Under the pieces are notes generated by a model. It was given only the letters and a program-made list of their open reading frames with translations, had not been told where the DNA came from and ran no database searches. The position numbers and the translations under genes are program-made. Source: Punica granatum (Eukaryota > Streptophyta > Magnoliopsida > Myrtales > Lythraceae). From it: 64,000 nt of DNA. This document shows positions 11,032 to 23,615 of this stretch, piece after piece (position 1 is the stretch's first letter; the number at the start of each line of letters is the position of its first letter). The DNA lies in NCBI RefSeq assembly GCF_007655135.1, contig NC_045127.1, forward strand, positions 41,985,538 to 42,049,537. The letters run 5' to 3'.

Positions 11032-11501
11032 AGAAAAGGATACAAACATGTTAGAAAATTCTTTACTTTGAGATAATCATCATTCATGAAAATTTTAAAC
11101 TTAATTTATAAATAGAAAAGCAAATAAAAAGAAAGTCGTAAATTGAAAGATAAAAATAGAAACAATTAGGTAATGGAAAAGTGGAGGACTAAAAAAGATA
11201 CTTTTTCAAATTCATGTACAAATTTGAATAATGGAAAAGAATTTTTTTTTATTTCCATATAAGTAAGCACATTTTTTATAATTCTCAATTTTTTAGAAAA
11301 TTTTCTAAAAAAAATGAAAAATTCTCTAGAAGTACACAGGCCCATAGAAATAACTTTATATATGATCATATGTATCACTTCGAATAAGTTGGACTTTTGT
11401 GATTTTGTTTGCTATTTGTATTTCTATGGATTACGTGTATGTAACTATTAAGAATGTACGTTAACACATGGAACCGCAAAATGTTTGTTGTTTTTGTTTA
11501 G

Positions 11502-12444
11502 TGTTATAATTTTGGATGGATTAGTGTCGATTATAGTTGGTTACTTAGTTCTACGTAAAAGACTATGGGTGTAATTTGCTAGATTTTTTATAAACTTTCT
11601 TCGACTTTAATCTCGTTATGCGGTGCAGCGTGGATAACCATGATTTTATGTGGTGCGGATATGGTTAGTAAATTTGAGCACCATCACACACATGGTACGG
11701 TGTGGGACTTTTGATCACGATGTAGTTATGGTTTTTACAATAATCTCACCATATTCACACCACTGCCATCTTTATTTGCTAAAAAAAGTCATAATTATGA
11801 TGTGGTAATGAAGTAATTTAAAGTGCAAGGACTAATTTGTGATTAATTAATTAAAATAGATTAATTAATAATTACAGTTAGATCTCTAGGGTAAATCTAT
11901 ATATAGATATGATGTCTAGTGATTAACCCTAGGTATGTCGTTTATTCTCAAGACCCGAAAAGTGAGAGAGAGAAAGAGAGGTTCGGCTGAGTCATCCTAG
12001 CTCAGTCGTGCCCTAGCTTGACCGATTGGAGGCCATCCTGGCCTTGGTTTGGTGAACTGGTGTTGTCTGAGACTACCTTGACGCGGTATTCTCCTTCCGT
12101 GGTGATTCCATTGGAGTTTGGTGGCCTAGATCGAAGTGGACAAATCGAGAGGAAGTTATCCTTGGCGGTGACATGTTCGTGTGGACGAGCTAGAGACCGG
12201 ACAATTGGACTGTTCCATTGATTGATCGAAACAAACCGAATCTGACAAGAGTAAGTACAAAGGTAGTAACTTTATTTGCGGATTCATTATATTTCGTTAT
12301 CTATTCGTTAGAAGCTGATTTTCTTGTTGAGATATAATCTCGAAGTTTTGATTAAAAACGAGCATATGCGATAAAAATTTCATTTTTACCGATTTTAAAA
12401 TTTCTGCTGCATAGATTCTTGATTTTCTAACAGTGGTATCAGAG
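11502..12444 (+). mobile_element. copia-type 5' LTR (11502-12432) with Met-tRNA primer site
   Basis: The candidate LTR begins TGTTA at 11502 and ends TAACA at 12432, giving perfect 5-bp inverted ends typical of Ty1-copia LTRs. Next come G and then TGGTATCAGAG (12434-12444), the primer-binding site complementary to initiator Met tRNA. A TATA-like CTATATATAG sits near 11897, with a GA-rich tract after it. I see no gag or pol in the following 1.8 kb, so the element is decayed or non-autonomous. Confidence 0.55.
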
Positions 12445-14244
12445 TAACCCTTCTATTCGAATAGATACAAGTAATGTCCCCTAGGGTTTTGGTGGTTGAT
12501 TGCGATTTATTGAATTGTTCTATGAATCAGTATCAAATCGGGCACGAGAAGCCGTTTCTCGTAACCGACCCAAAGATCACCGAATCGGTGATCATTGTCG
12601 GCTGTGGGTGGAGACCCATCAGTCGCAGGAAGGCCTCATGGCCTTATAGCCGAGAGGCTGTTCGAGAGATCCAACCTTTTCGTGATTGCATGTCGAAGCT
12701 CCAGTTTGTGTGAGGTTTTAGTGGTTGTGTGCAAGGCTCGAGTCGCAGCTATGCAAGGCCGCTAACTGCTATGTTTGGCCACTCATGGCTGATTACAGTG
12801 GTTGTTCTGGATCATGGGTGCTGCAAGGAACCGCGAAGGGTCGCAAGACTTCTTGGACACCATCAGCTGAATCGTGCAGTAAAAGTCTTCTCGGCTAGGC
12901 ACTCAGCTGCTACTGGACTGTCTTGGGTGGCTGTTCGTTGCTCAGGGAAGCTTTGGGCTGTTCTTGGGGCTATTGGCTGTGGTTGTTGCTTCCTGGCTGC
13001 GTGGTTGCACTCCACTGCAACCATTGCTGCTGCTTGGTACGGTGGTTGAGCAACAGAGACCGACCAGAGGCGATTGAACCTTCAGTCGTCTTGGTCTCGG
13101 CTGTCTCAGGTGGTTGCACTCCTTGGCCACGATGCGGCTAAGGTGCAGTAGCTGTCCCGAGCCTACAATCGTTGCATGATGGGTAATTTTTGATAATTTT
13201 GGAAATTAGATTTCCGAGACAATCGATTTCGTAAAATTTGATTTTATGGAAATTGGATATTTGTGTTGCGTTTGGTTTCAAAGTATGATTTTAAAATCAG
13301 ATTTTGAAAAATAGTGGTATAAATAGTTATGTATGGGACCCACCATTTGACTTTGTATGAGTTATTTTGTTTTATTGTGGAAAAAAGAGTGGTATAAATG
13401 GGGTCCGCCCTTTGACTCTATATAAGTTATTTTGTTTTGTTGTAAATAGAATTAAGTTAAAGTATAATTTTAAAATCATATCAAATATGTCAAATATCAC
13501 ATATCTAGTATATCTTACAAAATTCCTTTTTGATATCAAATATCAAATATCAAATCTCTGATTTTATTAGAATAGGATATCAGTAATTTTGTAAAGAGTT
13601 ATGAAATTGGCAAGAAATTTATTTTCCTTTTATGTTATCAGTTTCCTTTTATAAATTTCGAGCATGGTGTGTGATTATGGATTTTAGGAAATTTTGCTTG
13701 ATTCTTGCGGCTCTAGGATTAGGCTAGTTGTAAGTCCATGATCATGCTTTTATCGATTCCAAGTACATATTTACGCATGTGATGTGTGAATACATATAAT
13801 GTACAAAGTGAAACGAAATAGTAATAGGTCACCTAAAAGAAAATCTTTCAAATTAAATATTAAGTCGGGAATGGCATGAGGTTATGAACCTTTGTCATGG
13901 CTCTCCACCAAACCATTCCCCAGAGAGTTTTAGTTTGTTTCGTTGTCGATCGTGGACACACAGGGGCACGAAATAGACTGGGTGAACTTTTCTAGCGTAA
14001 ATGTTAAAGACATGTAATGTTTAGATTGTCAGCTGCCTATAATGGCAAGCACCTAAGGTAGCTCACATATAAAGTTTGGTGGGTTAGACTTAACTATGTA
14101 CAATGGACTAATAACGTCATGCACCTGAGGTCCGGGGTACTAGGAGCCGAATTCATCGAGCCGTACATAGAGATGTACTGAACAAAGAGTTGTTCACTTG
14201 TAGAATGCATGTTTTCAATAATAGCAGGTACTTGAGGAAATTAC
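12445..14244 (+). other. decayed retroelement interior and AT-rich DNA, no gene
   Basis: This follows the copia primer site. Short open frames at 12474-13141 have no recognisable gag or pol motif. At 13268 a segment starts TGCGTTTGGTTTCAAAG, the same terminus as the MITE at 14245, and contains an internal duplication of about 65 bp with GAGTGGTATAAAT and TTTGACT. The part from 13680 to 14240 shows nothing I can name. Confidence 0.4.
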
Positions 14245-14478
14245 GGTGCGTTTGGTTTCAAAGTTAAAGTAACTTTGATTTTGATTGTGAAAAAGGACAA
14301 ATGAGATGAGATTATAAATTTGACTTGGGAAACGTGTGTTTTTGTTGTGTAGTGTGTTGAATTAAAGTTAAAGTTAAAAATTTTTACTTGAAAAATGTGT
14401 ATTTTTGTTATGTAGTGTGTTGAGTTAAAGTTAAAGTTAAAATTTTTGTGATTTTAATTGGAAAAATAAACAGGCCTT
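14245..14478. mobile_element. MITE-like element
   Basis: It starts GGTGCGTTTGGTTTCAAAG and ends in AATAAACAGGCC, whose reverse complement (GGCCTGTTTATT) is of the GGnnCGTTTGGTT type common at ends of small plant DNA transposons. The interior is AT-rich with a repeated AAAGTTAAAGTT phrase. The ends are only partly complementary, so the class is uncertain. Confidence 0.4.
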
Positions 14479-14511
14479 TAGTATCTTATGAGAATTCAAC
14501 CACTCATTGGG

Positions 14512-17500
14512 AATTATACGGACCTGAATGTGGACTCTCGTCGGGGCTCGCATGAGCGCTTTTGAATTGCGCGGCTTGGGAGTGTCTACCTTCCCAAGGA
14601 TGCGTGACGGACACACGTGAGAAGGAGTCGCCACTTATCATTTTACGACCCTAAGTTACTTGGGTCTAGGGGTATGGAACACCTAGATTTTCTAAGGCAT
14701 TGGTTTGTGCGGAATCGGAAAGTCCGTGTTCGAGGGTTCATGTTACGTGCGGGCCCATATCCCGCACGCCCTTTCAATACTCTGGTTTGCTAGGCTTGCA
14801 AGTTTTACTTCATTTACCGCATGAATTAGGGTGCGCTTGGCTTGCACGTTTTGACACCGAAAATTCGGTGAACCAAACGATATCGGTTGAAAAGCCGAGA
14901 GAGAAGTAAACCTATATGTCGGGGAATTAGTTCACAATCTTACGTTACATTTCATCAAACCATGATAGTTGAATTCCTGCATGAACTAGAACCGCAAGAT
15001 ATTGGGTTTACTTTTGTCTGGGCAAGCATTGAACCGATTCGATTAATTCGACTCTCGGACCGTTCGTTCACCGACTGAGATTCTTACATAATGAATGTAC
15101 AAAATAAATCCTTACAATGCTCTCAGAAAAACAATAAATACAAATTACAAATGATCGAATTACAGTCAGTTTACGTTCGGTTATTATTCCACTCCGACTC
15201 GTCATGAGCTCATGGAAAAATCGAAAACTGAAATTCAAATACGCTCTCAGTGAATAGGGCGTTGGACCCCGTGACTGATGGTTAGGGCGTTGAACCCTAA
15301 GTGCAATACGTCATATGGGTCGAGCTCGACTCTCATGGACAAACAAGAGCAAAAAATTAACAAACAACATGCAGATTGCAGACAATGTGTTTGATATTGC
15401 CGAGTTTACGTGGATTAACAAGTTATTAACCCAGGGGTATTTTGCAAGCAAATGTCATATACTAAACAAGCAATCATGCAAAACATTTTACATTCGGCTT
15501 TGCTTTGAGAACTTGACAAATAGAGTCAAATCTCACTGAATTAGCCAAACTCATGTTTTGACTCTAGATTTGGAATCTAGAATTTCACCTAACCATTATC
15601 TAGTTTTTGGTTAAGTCGAGTAAAAGGTTAATCAGCGTTCTACATATTTTTGTGACAGAGATAACCGTTCTAGTTACCCGAGTCTATGCTAGGATGACAA
15701 AAACTCATCAGTAGATAAGAAAAGGCTTTGCAGATGATCCTGCACCTGAACAGGTAACCCGTTCTTGTCCTGATACTGTAGTGTTTCTGTCAAGTTAACC
15801 CTAGAGGTGTCGCTGAATTATGAAAAGACGATTTTTGCCATTTATTTGAAAATTATTTTCAGAAAAGGGAAACATCACAGTGTGGGCCACCTCGGCCTGT
15901 AGCCGGTGTCGACCACTTCCCTGGATCTTCCAGGAGTATGCAAGAACCCCAGAAAAACCAAAGAACTGGTCGACCTGCCCGGAAGTGATTTAAAAAGGTC
16001 TTATGTATCCTGACCTGAGTTACCTAAAATCAGGTAAAAACTCAAGTTGAGACACACAAGTCCTTTCTAGACGTCCATGTTACATCAGACCACGTGTTTC
16101 GGGATTTTGGAAATGCGAGTTTTGAAAGGGGCATTAACGTCATTTGACATCTCATCGACATGAGTTATTAGTTAATTGCCAATTCATGCAAGATTTGTTA
16201 GTGTAAAGTGAGTTTAATCATGTGAGCGTCCCGATTCACCCATTTGTGGATTACAACTTAAAATTAAATGCCGAATGCAGCAAATGTGCGAGTTACAAAC
16301 AATCAAATAGATCATGAATTGATCCACTGAATGAAATCTGAATACCCGAAAAGCTTAATTTAATGAAAACAATTCATGACATGGCGACCAAGACTGGTCC
16401 AGAAAGGTCGAGGATAATTTAGTCAAAATAACCAAAATACCTTCGGAACCCAAATGGTTCCGAAAGAATCGCCAATACATGAATTCATGTATTTTGCTTT
16501 AAAAACAATGTTTTAAAGTGGTTAGTGTGCGGGATTGACTACGATATTGAAATTTGCAATTTGCACAAAATTCGAGAAATTGATTTCATCAAGGTAAAAA
16601 GACCGTTCTTGACCCGAATAAGGTCGAGGAACCGTCGGCTCTTTCCTCTTGGGAATAGCCGTGAGTTTCCTTGACCCATTTCGGGTTTCAAGCGTTCTCT
16701 TTAACCCAATTTCGACTATTTCTTGAATGTTCAAATGTTAAACACAGTAAATAACACGTATTTAACAAAAGCCGGTATCGCCACGAGTTTGAAAAGCACA
16801 TTTAAGCATACAAACACGCACAAACATGGTATTTATGGAATCGATAAAACAATACCGGCTCCATGGATGCAGGAAAGCATAAAGATTCGGGAAACAACTC
16901 AAATTGGGACAAGGAAACCGGTCTTGACTTGAAAAACCAACAAAGGGGTCACAGTTACCTTTCCTCAAAGGAAACTCGTGAGCCTCTTTGGTCGTTCGGG
17001 TTTAAATTGGTCTCCTCGACTTCGATTTAAACATTTTCCGACATGTTAGCACGTTAAACGATAATAAACATACATGATATAACATTGAAATTGCATAAAA
17101 ATTAAAACTTATAATTGAAATATGCATAAAATCCCTTATAACCCCCATAAACACAACAAAATGTAAAACTCCTAACTCCTCTAAGTCTGGAATGGTCATA
17201 CCTAGTCCCGAGATGTAGGATAAGACTGTAAAAAGTCGGGCCGGATTGTTGGTGGGTCGGGTTTGGGCTTTTTTTGTTGAACAGACCTGAAAGGCACAAA
17301 TAGACTCGACTGGAACACTGAACAGACCCAACTGGCTCAAGTCGGGTCGAATCTCACACGGAGGCTCCCGATGGAATTTTGAGGTAAGGTCAGCAGCCCT
17401 GGGTAGCCAAGGGACCCCTCTAGGTAACCGTAGTAGTCGTTTGCTCCCAGAGTTATCAGGTCGGCCCGTATAGTCCTGCAAAGATCATGGAAAACAGAGT

Positions 17501-17776
17501 GCGTTTTGGAAATTGGCCCGATTGGGTAGTTTTCGGATCGGAATTCACCACGGTGGATCCCGATGGAATTTTGATGCAAGGTCAATGGCTCCCGATTCCT
17601 AACTCACCTCCGGAGATGATGGTGGTGGTCGTTTGGCGAAAAAGGTCTCGGATCGACCCGATCTGCAAGAAAAACCGCAAGTCAGGTAAAAAATCCGACC
17701 CGACTAGGCAGTCAGGCTGTTTCTTCGTGCTGGGCTAAAACCAACGGGTTTTTCTTGGATTTCTCGACTCCTTGAC
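14512..17776 (-). mobile_element. diverged LTR of the Tat/Ogre-like family (LTR copy B)
   Basis: It is collinear with LTRs A, C and D: CGGCTTGGGAGTGTCTACC near 14570, GAGAAGGAGTCGCCACTTA, GACCTGAGTT..CTAAAATCAGGT near 16012 and the AGTCCTTTCTAGACGTCCATGT region near 16060. It ends TTGACA at 17776. It is much more diverged from the others and the left boundary is approximate. No internal region or primer site is seen on either side, so it is probably an old solo LTR. ORFs inside (for example 17002-17481) have no support. The following 17777-18024 shows nothing. Confidence 0.55.
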
Positions 17777-18024
17777 ACCCTAGGTTGTGTGGGGAGGTGT
17801 TTGATGGGTTTTGGCAGCTCAAACCGGTTCGGAAAGGCTTGAAACCTGGGTTTCCATTTTTAACCCGAGAATAGAGTTTTTCTGCGTTCGGTTCTGTAAT
17901 GGCTGTTCTGATGGGTTAGAGGCTTCAAACTTAAAATCTAAGCTCGAAAATGGATAGAGGGGTTCGAAAACATGTGGGATATGAGGTTTGGTGAAGTTTG
18001 GATTTAACTCTATGAAAATAGAGT

Positions 18025-19283
18025 TGTTGGACACTTTTTATGGTATAACTGCGGCTAGTCTATCAAGTTTAGGTTTGTTTTAGTGGACTTTAGTATAGTT
18101 TTCATTCACATGCATTTTGATAGGTGTTTTAATTAGTTTTTAATCATTCCAATCGATTTTAAATTATTTAGTTGATCTATCATGGGAGCCTCTTAATTCC
18201 TAGATATTTTGATAGCGTTAAACTTGATGAAATTGGTGTAATTAGCTTATGATTACGCAGCTTATTGAGTTGGGATATCGAAGGTTCAAGCAATTCGTGA
18301 TTTGGAGTTCGGATGAGAAAGATATGGCCCGAAGAAATTCGAGATGCAGCTGAGATTTATAGAGCTATCATGGTCGCATCCACGAGAGTTGGATGTCGTG
18401 ACCATTGCTAATCAGTTAACACGACCGACTTTTATTTTCTTCGAGCTTTTGCGTGGTCCCAAGCATGTTTAGAAAGGGAATTTAAGATTGAATTATTTTT
18501 ATTTTCTCAGTGATAATACTCATAAAATATATGAGTGATAGGAAATTTAATTTCGGAACCAATATCTCTTTTCTCGAGGAGAGATTTTCGGGCTTCTTAA
18601 TTCCTTGTTCTATGGTTCAATGAAACCTAGTATTTTCATACAGAATTGTGAATTCGCTTCTCTATATCTATTGAATTCTATTGAAATGCTTGTCCTATCT
18701 TGGTGTTAATGCAATTAATTGCTTGATCACCAATTAATTTGATTAGAAAATCTAGATGAGCTCGAGAGAGAATTCTAGGTTAAGCCGTGTTTAGGATAGC
18801 ATAAATTTAGTTTGAATTGGAAGACCGACTAATTCATGTAAGGGATCGGAATATACCCGAATGCCTTAGGTAGCCAATTAAGATTGATAATTAATGGGTT
18901 TCCGCTTATTAATTGCCCAAAAATAGAATAGTTAGTTCGATATAGAGAATACGTTTATGTGGTGCTTGGAAAATGCATAAAAAGATTATAAAAACCTATG
19001 TTAGTAATTCAAGAATTCAATAGAACATAAAGAGAATGGGGAAATTGAGAATCCTAAATCCATCTCCGTTGATTTATACTCGCGTTTACTTCATTGCTCT
19101 AGTTAGTTATTAAATCCAATTTAGTCCACGTCTAAAAAAATTAATCATCCGGATAAAAGTTAGTTGTGATGATTTTGGTATTTAGTGGGGTCTAAACCAA
19201 TCTCTGTGGGACGATACTCTTATTCACTCAATATTGCTTGTTCAATAACGTGCACTTGCGTTGACCTAATTTTTATCTCAACA
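18025..19283. mobile_element. solo LTR candidate
   Basis: It begins TGTTGGACAC and ends CTCAACA, giving TGTTG...CAACA ends, and is flanked by AGAGT on the left and AGATT on the right, a 4-of-5 match for a 5-bp target duplication. The phrase CCAATCTCTGTGGGACGATA near 19198, with TGCACTTGCG near 19252, is one I associate with Ty3-gypsy elements in plants. It lies 0.6 kb upstream of the RPA gene. Confidence 0.45.
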
Positions 19284-19552
19284 AGATTATTGATGGGTGA
19301 GGAGCTTCATCGGAAAGGAGGAGCTTGGAGGGCGGACGTGGAGCTTCATCGTCAAACTTGAAGGGCATAGGAGGAGCTTCAATGCTTCATCATCAAGTGG
19401 CTGAACCTTGGAATGTTCCATTTTGAAATTTATAAGATGATGATTGTCACTATTACTTTACAAAATTCGATGGGTGGTACGTGGAGTTGCCCAATTTTTC
19501 ACGTCACTCTGTCATTTCACCTATCGGGCCGGACTCACCTGGCTTTGATAAA
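19284..19552. other. short intergenic region upstream of RPA
   Basis: It contains four irregular repeats of GGAGCTTCA(T) at 19299-19385. No gene is recognised. It probably forms the distal promoter of the RPA gene. Confidence 0.4.
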
Positions 19553-19916
19553 GGCCCAGCCCATCACTAGGCCCATTATGAGTAGCTCCACTTAAACGAC
19601 ACGACCACCACGGCCACTCGCCACGTGGCAGTGGGTGGCGTGCCCTAGAAATTTCACTAGCACAGAAATATATCGGAGGTAGGAGTAGAACCGGAAATTT
19701 ACATTCCCCCAGGCCCTCGTCCATTTTCGAAAAGTCTCCGCAAAAATAAAAACCCGAGCATTTTTTCCCTCCCAAACTTGGCGCTTCGTCCCTCTCCCAT
19801 TCCCCCCGCTAGGGTTTTCAAAAAATTCCCGCAAACCCCAATCACTCTCACTCGGAAAAGATTGCAACTTTCTCTGTTCATCGGCGATCGGAGTTCCTCG
19901 GCGTTGATCAGTCGAG
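19553..19916 (+). promoter_or_regulatory. RPA1 promoter and 5' UTR with E2F-like, telo-box and GGCCCA motifs
   Basis: Two GGCCCA motifs (site II type) lie at 19553-19558 and 19570-19575. CTTGGCGC at 19777-19784 is one base off, and ATTCCCGC at 19825-19832 fully matches, the plant E2F consensus WTTSSCSS. TAGGGTTT at 19810-19817 is a reverse telo-box. These three motif classes occur together in promoters of plant S-phase and proliferation genes, which suits a replication protein. The transcription start is not determined; the motifs near 19780-19832 may lie in the 5' UTR. Confidence 0.5.
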
Positions 19917-22847
19917 ATGGCGGTCAGCCTGACGGCAGGGGCGATACGGAAGATCTGCGACCGGCAGCTGGTGGGGGACAGCGAGCCCAAGCCTGTGCTG
20001 CAGGTGACGGACGTGAAGTCGGTGCTGGGAGCCAACATCCGGAACCCTAACCAGAGGTACAGGATGATTCTCTCCGACGGGGTCAACTCGCACCAGGGGC
20101 TGCTCACCACCCAGCTAAACCACCTGGTCGACTCCGGCCACTTGCAGAAGAGCTCCATCATCCGCTTGAACGAGTTCGTCTGCAGCCTCATCAAGGACCG
20201 CCTGTAATTTCCATCTACTACCCTCTTCTCCGATTCTTCACTTATAATTGAATCTGGTGAAAAGACTGGGCCTTGCTGTTGTAATTATTATGCTGGGGGC
20301 TTAATGATTTAGTTTCTCTGTTCTTGTCTTGATGCTACTTCGTGTTTGTGGATTTCATAATCCGCTATTTCGGTATCAAAAGCGAAACTTTTACTCTTTG
20401 ATTGTGTTGCTACACTGTGGCCTGGACTGTAGTTATGCAATTAGATGGAGTGAGATTTGTTTTGCCGTGCCGTTATGCTTAGTGGCACTAGTTGAACATG
20501 GCATCATCGAGTGGAGAAGTACATTTCCTTGGTTGTGCCCAAAATATTTCATTTATTTCTTGTGATTGTGATGGTGCTGTGCCGGATTTGATTTGCTGAC
20601 TGTCCTCCTTATCGGTTAAACAGGCTTATTGTTGTGGTTGACATGGAGGTCATACATGACAAGCATGATCTTATAGGAGAACCTGTTGCGTTAAAAATTT
20701 CTGGGACTTCTGTGCAGAACCCACCTGCTGGTTCTAACTCCAATTATTTGGACTCTGGGAAGTATCCTCCGACAAGTGCTCCTCCTAATAATTCAAATGC
20801 TGAAGCCATTGTTCCTAGGCCTGCGCACTTAAGTGGGTTATATGGCAATCAGAATACAGGCTTCCATAGTAACAATGTCAGCGAAGTTTCTCGACCACCG
20901 GTCACTTCCTATGTCCATCAACCTCAGCCTGCATACCAGCAGCCCCAGCCTGCATACCAGCAGCCTCAGCCTGCGTACCAGCAGCCACAGCGAGCATTCC
21001 AGCAGCAAACTCCTGTTTACTTGAATCGGGGGCCAATAGCTAAGAATGAAGCTCCTCCCAGGATAATTCCTATTGCTGCTTTGAATCCCTACCAGAACAG
21101 GTGGACACTTAAGGCGAGGGTGACATCAAAGTCAGAACTTCGTCATTATAACAATGCGCGAGGTGATGGGAAAGTTTTCTCTTTTGACCTTCTTGATTCT
21201 GATGGTGGTGAAATTCGTGTCACCTGCTTCAATAATGTGGCTGACCAATTTTATAACCAGATTGAAGCGGGTAAGATTTACTTGATCTCAAAGGGAAGTT
21301 TAAGGCCTGCTCAGAGGAACTTTAATCACCTAAAGAATGACCATGAGATACATCTCGAGGCAACATCAATTGTACAGCCTTGCATTGGTGAAGATGAGTT
21401 AATCCCGAGGCAGCAATTCCATTTTCAACCCATTAGTGACATTGAGGGGTTGGAGAGCAACAGCATTGTGGATGTGATTGGTGTGGTCTGCTTTATTAGC
21501 CCTGCATCATCAATAATGAGAAAAAATGGCACCGAAACTCTGAAGAGAACACTCCAATTGAAGGATGAGTCAGGGCGAAGTGTGGAGCTGACAATGTGGG
21601 GAAGTTTCTGTAATGCAGAAGGCCAAAGGCTGCAGACTCTCTGTGATTCTGGCCATTCTCCAGTTCTTGCTGTAAAATCGGGCAGGATCAGTGAATTTAA
21701 TGGGAAGGCAATTGGTACTATTTCTTCGACGCAGCTAACTATAGATCCTGATATTGAAGAGGCCAGAAGGTTGAAGGAATGGTTTGATAGGGAAGGCAAG
21801 GATGCTCCCACTGTCTCTATTTCCAGAGAAGTTTCAACTATGAGCCGGACAGATGTGAGGAAGACAATATCCCAGATCAAAGATGAGAAACTGGGCACTT
21901 CGGAGAAGCCAGATTGGATCGCAGTATGTGCGACCATTATGTATATAAAGAATGATAACTTCTGCTACATGGGATGCCCAATAATGATAGGAGATCGACA
22001 ATGCAACAAGAAGGTCACAAACAATGGGGATGGGAAATATAGATGTGATCGCTGTGATCGATGTGTTGATGAATGCGATTATCGGTACATTCTCCAGCTT
22101 CAGATACAGGACCATACTGGGATAGGTTGGGTGACTGCTTTTCAGGAAGCAGGGGAGGAGATAATGGGAGTGTCTGCAAAGGAAATGTTTCAGCTGAGGG
22201 CCGAAGGGGAAGACGAGAGATTCGGAGAAATTCTCCGAAGGGTTCTTTTCACCAAATATGTATTTAAGCTGAAGGTGAAGGAAGAGATGTTCAGTGATGA
22301 GCAGCGTGTGAAGTCAACAGTGGTAAAAGCTGATTTGATGAACTTTCCATCTGAGTCTCGGTTCCTTCTGGACTTGCTGGACAAGAGCACCAGTGATGTC
22401 GCAGGTTCTGCTGTTAAGATGGAACCTAATGCCATCCCCGGTGCTACAATGAGCGGATTGGTAGGGGGAAGCAGTGGGGTCGTGCAACAGCCTTCAGCAT
22501 TGGGTGGGAGCTATCCAGTGGGTCCTGCAACAACACAGTCGGGTCAGTATGGAAGTCCATATGGTGGTTCTAGGGTCCCTGGGACAAGCCCGCTGAACCC
22601 ATCAAGCTGTACGAGCTGTGGTGCAATTGGACACAGCTCAGCGAACTGCGCGAGCATCATGGGTGGGCCGACTCCGGCAACGGGCGGGCAGTATACAAGC
22701 CGAACTGCTTATGGGCAAGGAGCGAGCGGGGGTGCTTCGGATATGTGCTACAAGTGCCACCAGACAGGGCATTGGGCAAGAGACTGCCCAGGGCTCAGTT
22801 CTGTCCCTCCAGCTTATGGAGGGAGGTATGGAACAGTTCCGAGGTGA
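19917..22847 (+). CDS. RPA1C: replication protein A 70-kDa DNA-binding subunit, C/E type (RPA1), intact
   Basis: Large subunit of the heterotrimeric single-stranded-DNA-binding protein used in DNA replication, repair and recombination in the nucleus. Exon 1 is 19917-20203, donor CCT|GTAATT. Exon 2 is 20624-22847, acceptor AACAG|GCTTATT. Joining restores DRLLIVVVDMEV and gives 836 aa. Domains: DBD-F 1-110; a flexible linker with four QPAYQQP-like repeats at about 196-222; DBD-A from about 250 (NRWTLKARV); DBD-B about 360-475; DBD-C about 525-680 with zinc cysteines 547, 556, 570 and 573. Two C-terminal CCHC knuckles (CX2CX4HX4C) lie at 758-771 and 804-817. The knuckles mark plant group C (RPA1C/RPA1E); the choice between C and E is not settled. 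The start fits the family N-terminus (MAVSLTAGAIRKI). Two truncated copies lie at 37661 and 54997. The minus-strand frame over exon 1 (19592-20194) is a shadow. Confidence 0.93.
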
Positions 22848-23606
22848 AAGCCTTATCGTCCTTTTTAATCTTGGTTACGTTGGCTCCTATTTTTGTAATT
22901 AGTTATTTAGTAGTTTGTGTTTGTTTGGAGCTTTGGGCTGATGTATAAGCTTTTGGACACCTCTAGCTTTATGCGTAAATTTGTAATGGTGACCCAAATA
23001 TGTACTTTCATAATCGAATGAAATGTAGGATGTAGAGTTGATGTGGTTTGGAGTCCTAGAAAGCAAAGCACTTTTGATGATGTTGGGTTGCACAAAACAC
23101 CTAGTAGGATGAAGGTTTAGTGGAAGAACGTTGATGCCGAGTATGCTCAAGCTCATTTAGGTGTCAATTGGTTAGATTAGTCTGGGATTGTCAGATTATA
23201 GAAATGCAATATTATTACTTGTTCTACATGGTAAGGTATGCTATTTGGCATGAAAAATTGATTATATAGAATTGATTGATAAGATATGTAAGTACATGAC
23301 AAGTTTTTTACTTTATGAACTTAATATAAAAAAAAATAGATTTATATTTAAATACACATTATAAATCATTGGAGATTACAAACATGCAGTGTATAATGTA
23401 ATTTGAGTTACATAAAAATAAAATAAAAAATCAACAAAGAGAATGGATTGTGAGGAGGGAGAAACGGTAGAAGAGAGGAGAGAGAAGAAGAGTGAAGGGG
23501 AAGTGGGACACGTGTGAAAAGCAGAATGATTTGTGGAATGAAGTATAATTATTTTTATCATTTGGTTCCTATTCTTTTATATCATTTTTCTTCTTTTTCA
23601 TTATAG
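22848..23606. other. RPA 3' UTR and downstream flank
   Basis: The T-rich 3' UTR follows the stop. AATGAAATG near 23018 could serve as a polyadenylation signal. The rest is AT-rich and has no gene. The same DNA follows both RPA pseudogenes (39161-39930 and 56497-57266), including the 3' UTR, which shows those copies came from genomic duplication and not from reverse transcription. Confidence 0.6.
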
Positions 23607-23615
23607 TTAAGATGA

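Noticed and set aside
12474..13141. Several 60-106 codon ORFs after the copia primer site
   Set aside because: No gag or pol similarity that I recognise, and they overlap in different frames.
19592..20194. 200-codon minus-strand ORF over RPA exon 1
   Set aside because: It is the antisense shadow of GC-rich coding DNA and 5' UTR.
21425..21937. 170-codon minus-strand ORF, also seen at 37739 and 55075
   Set aside because: Antisense shadow of RPA exon 2 and its copies.
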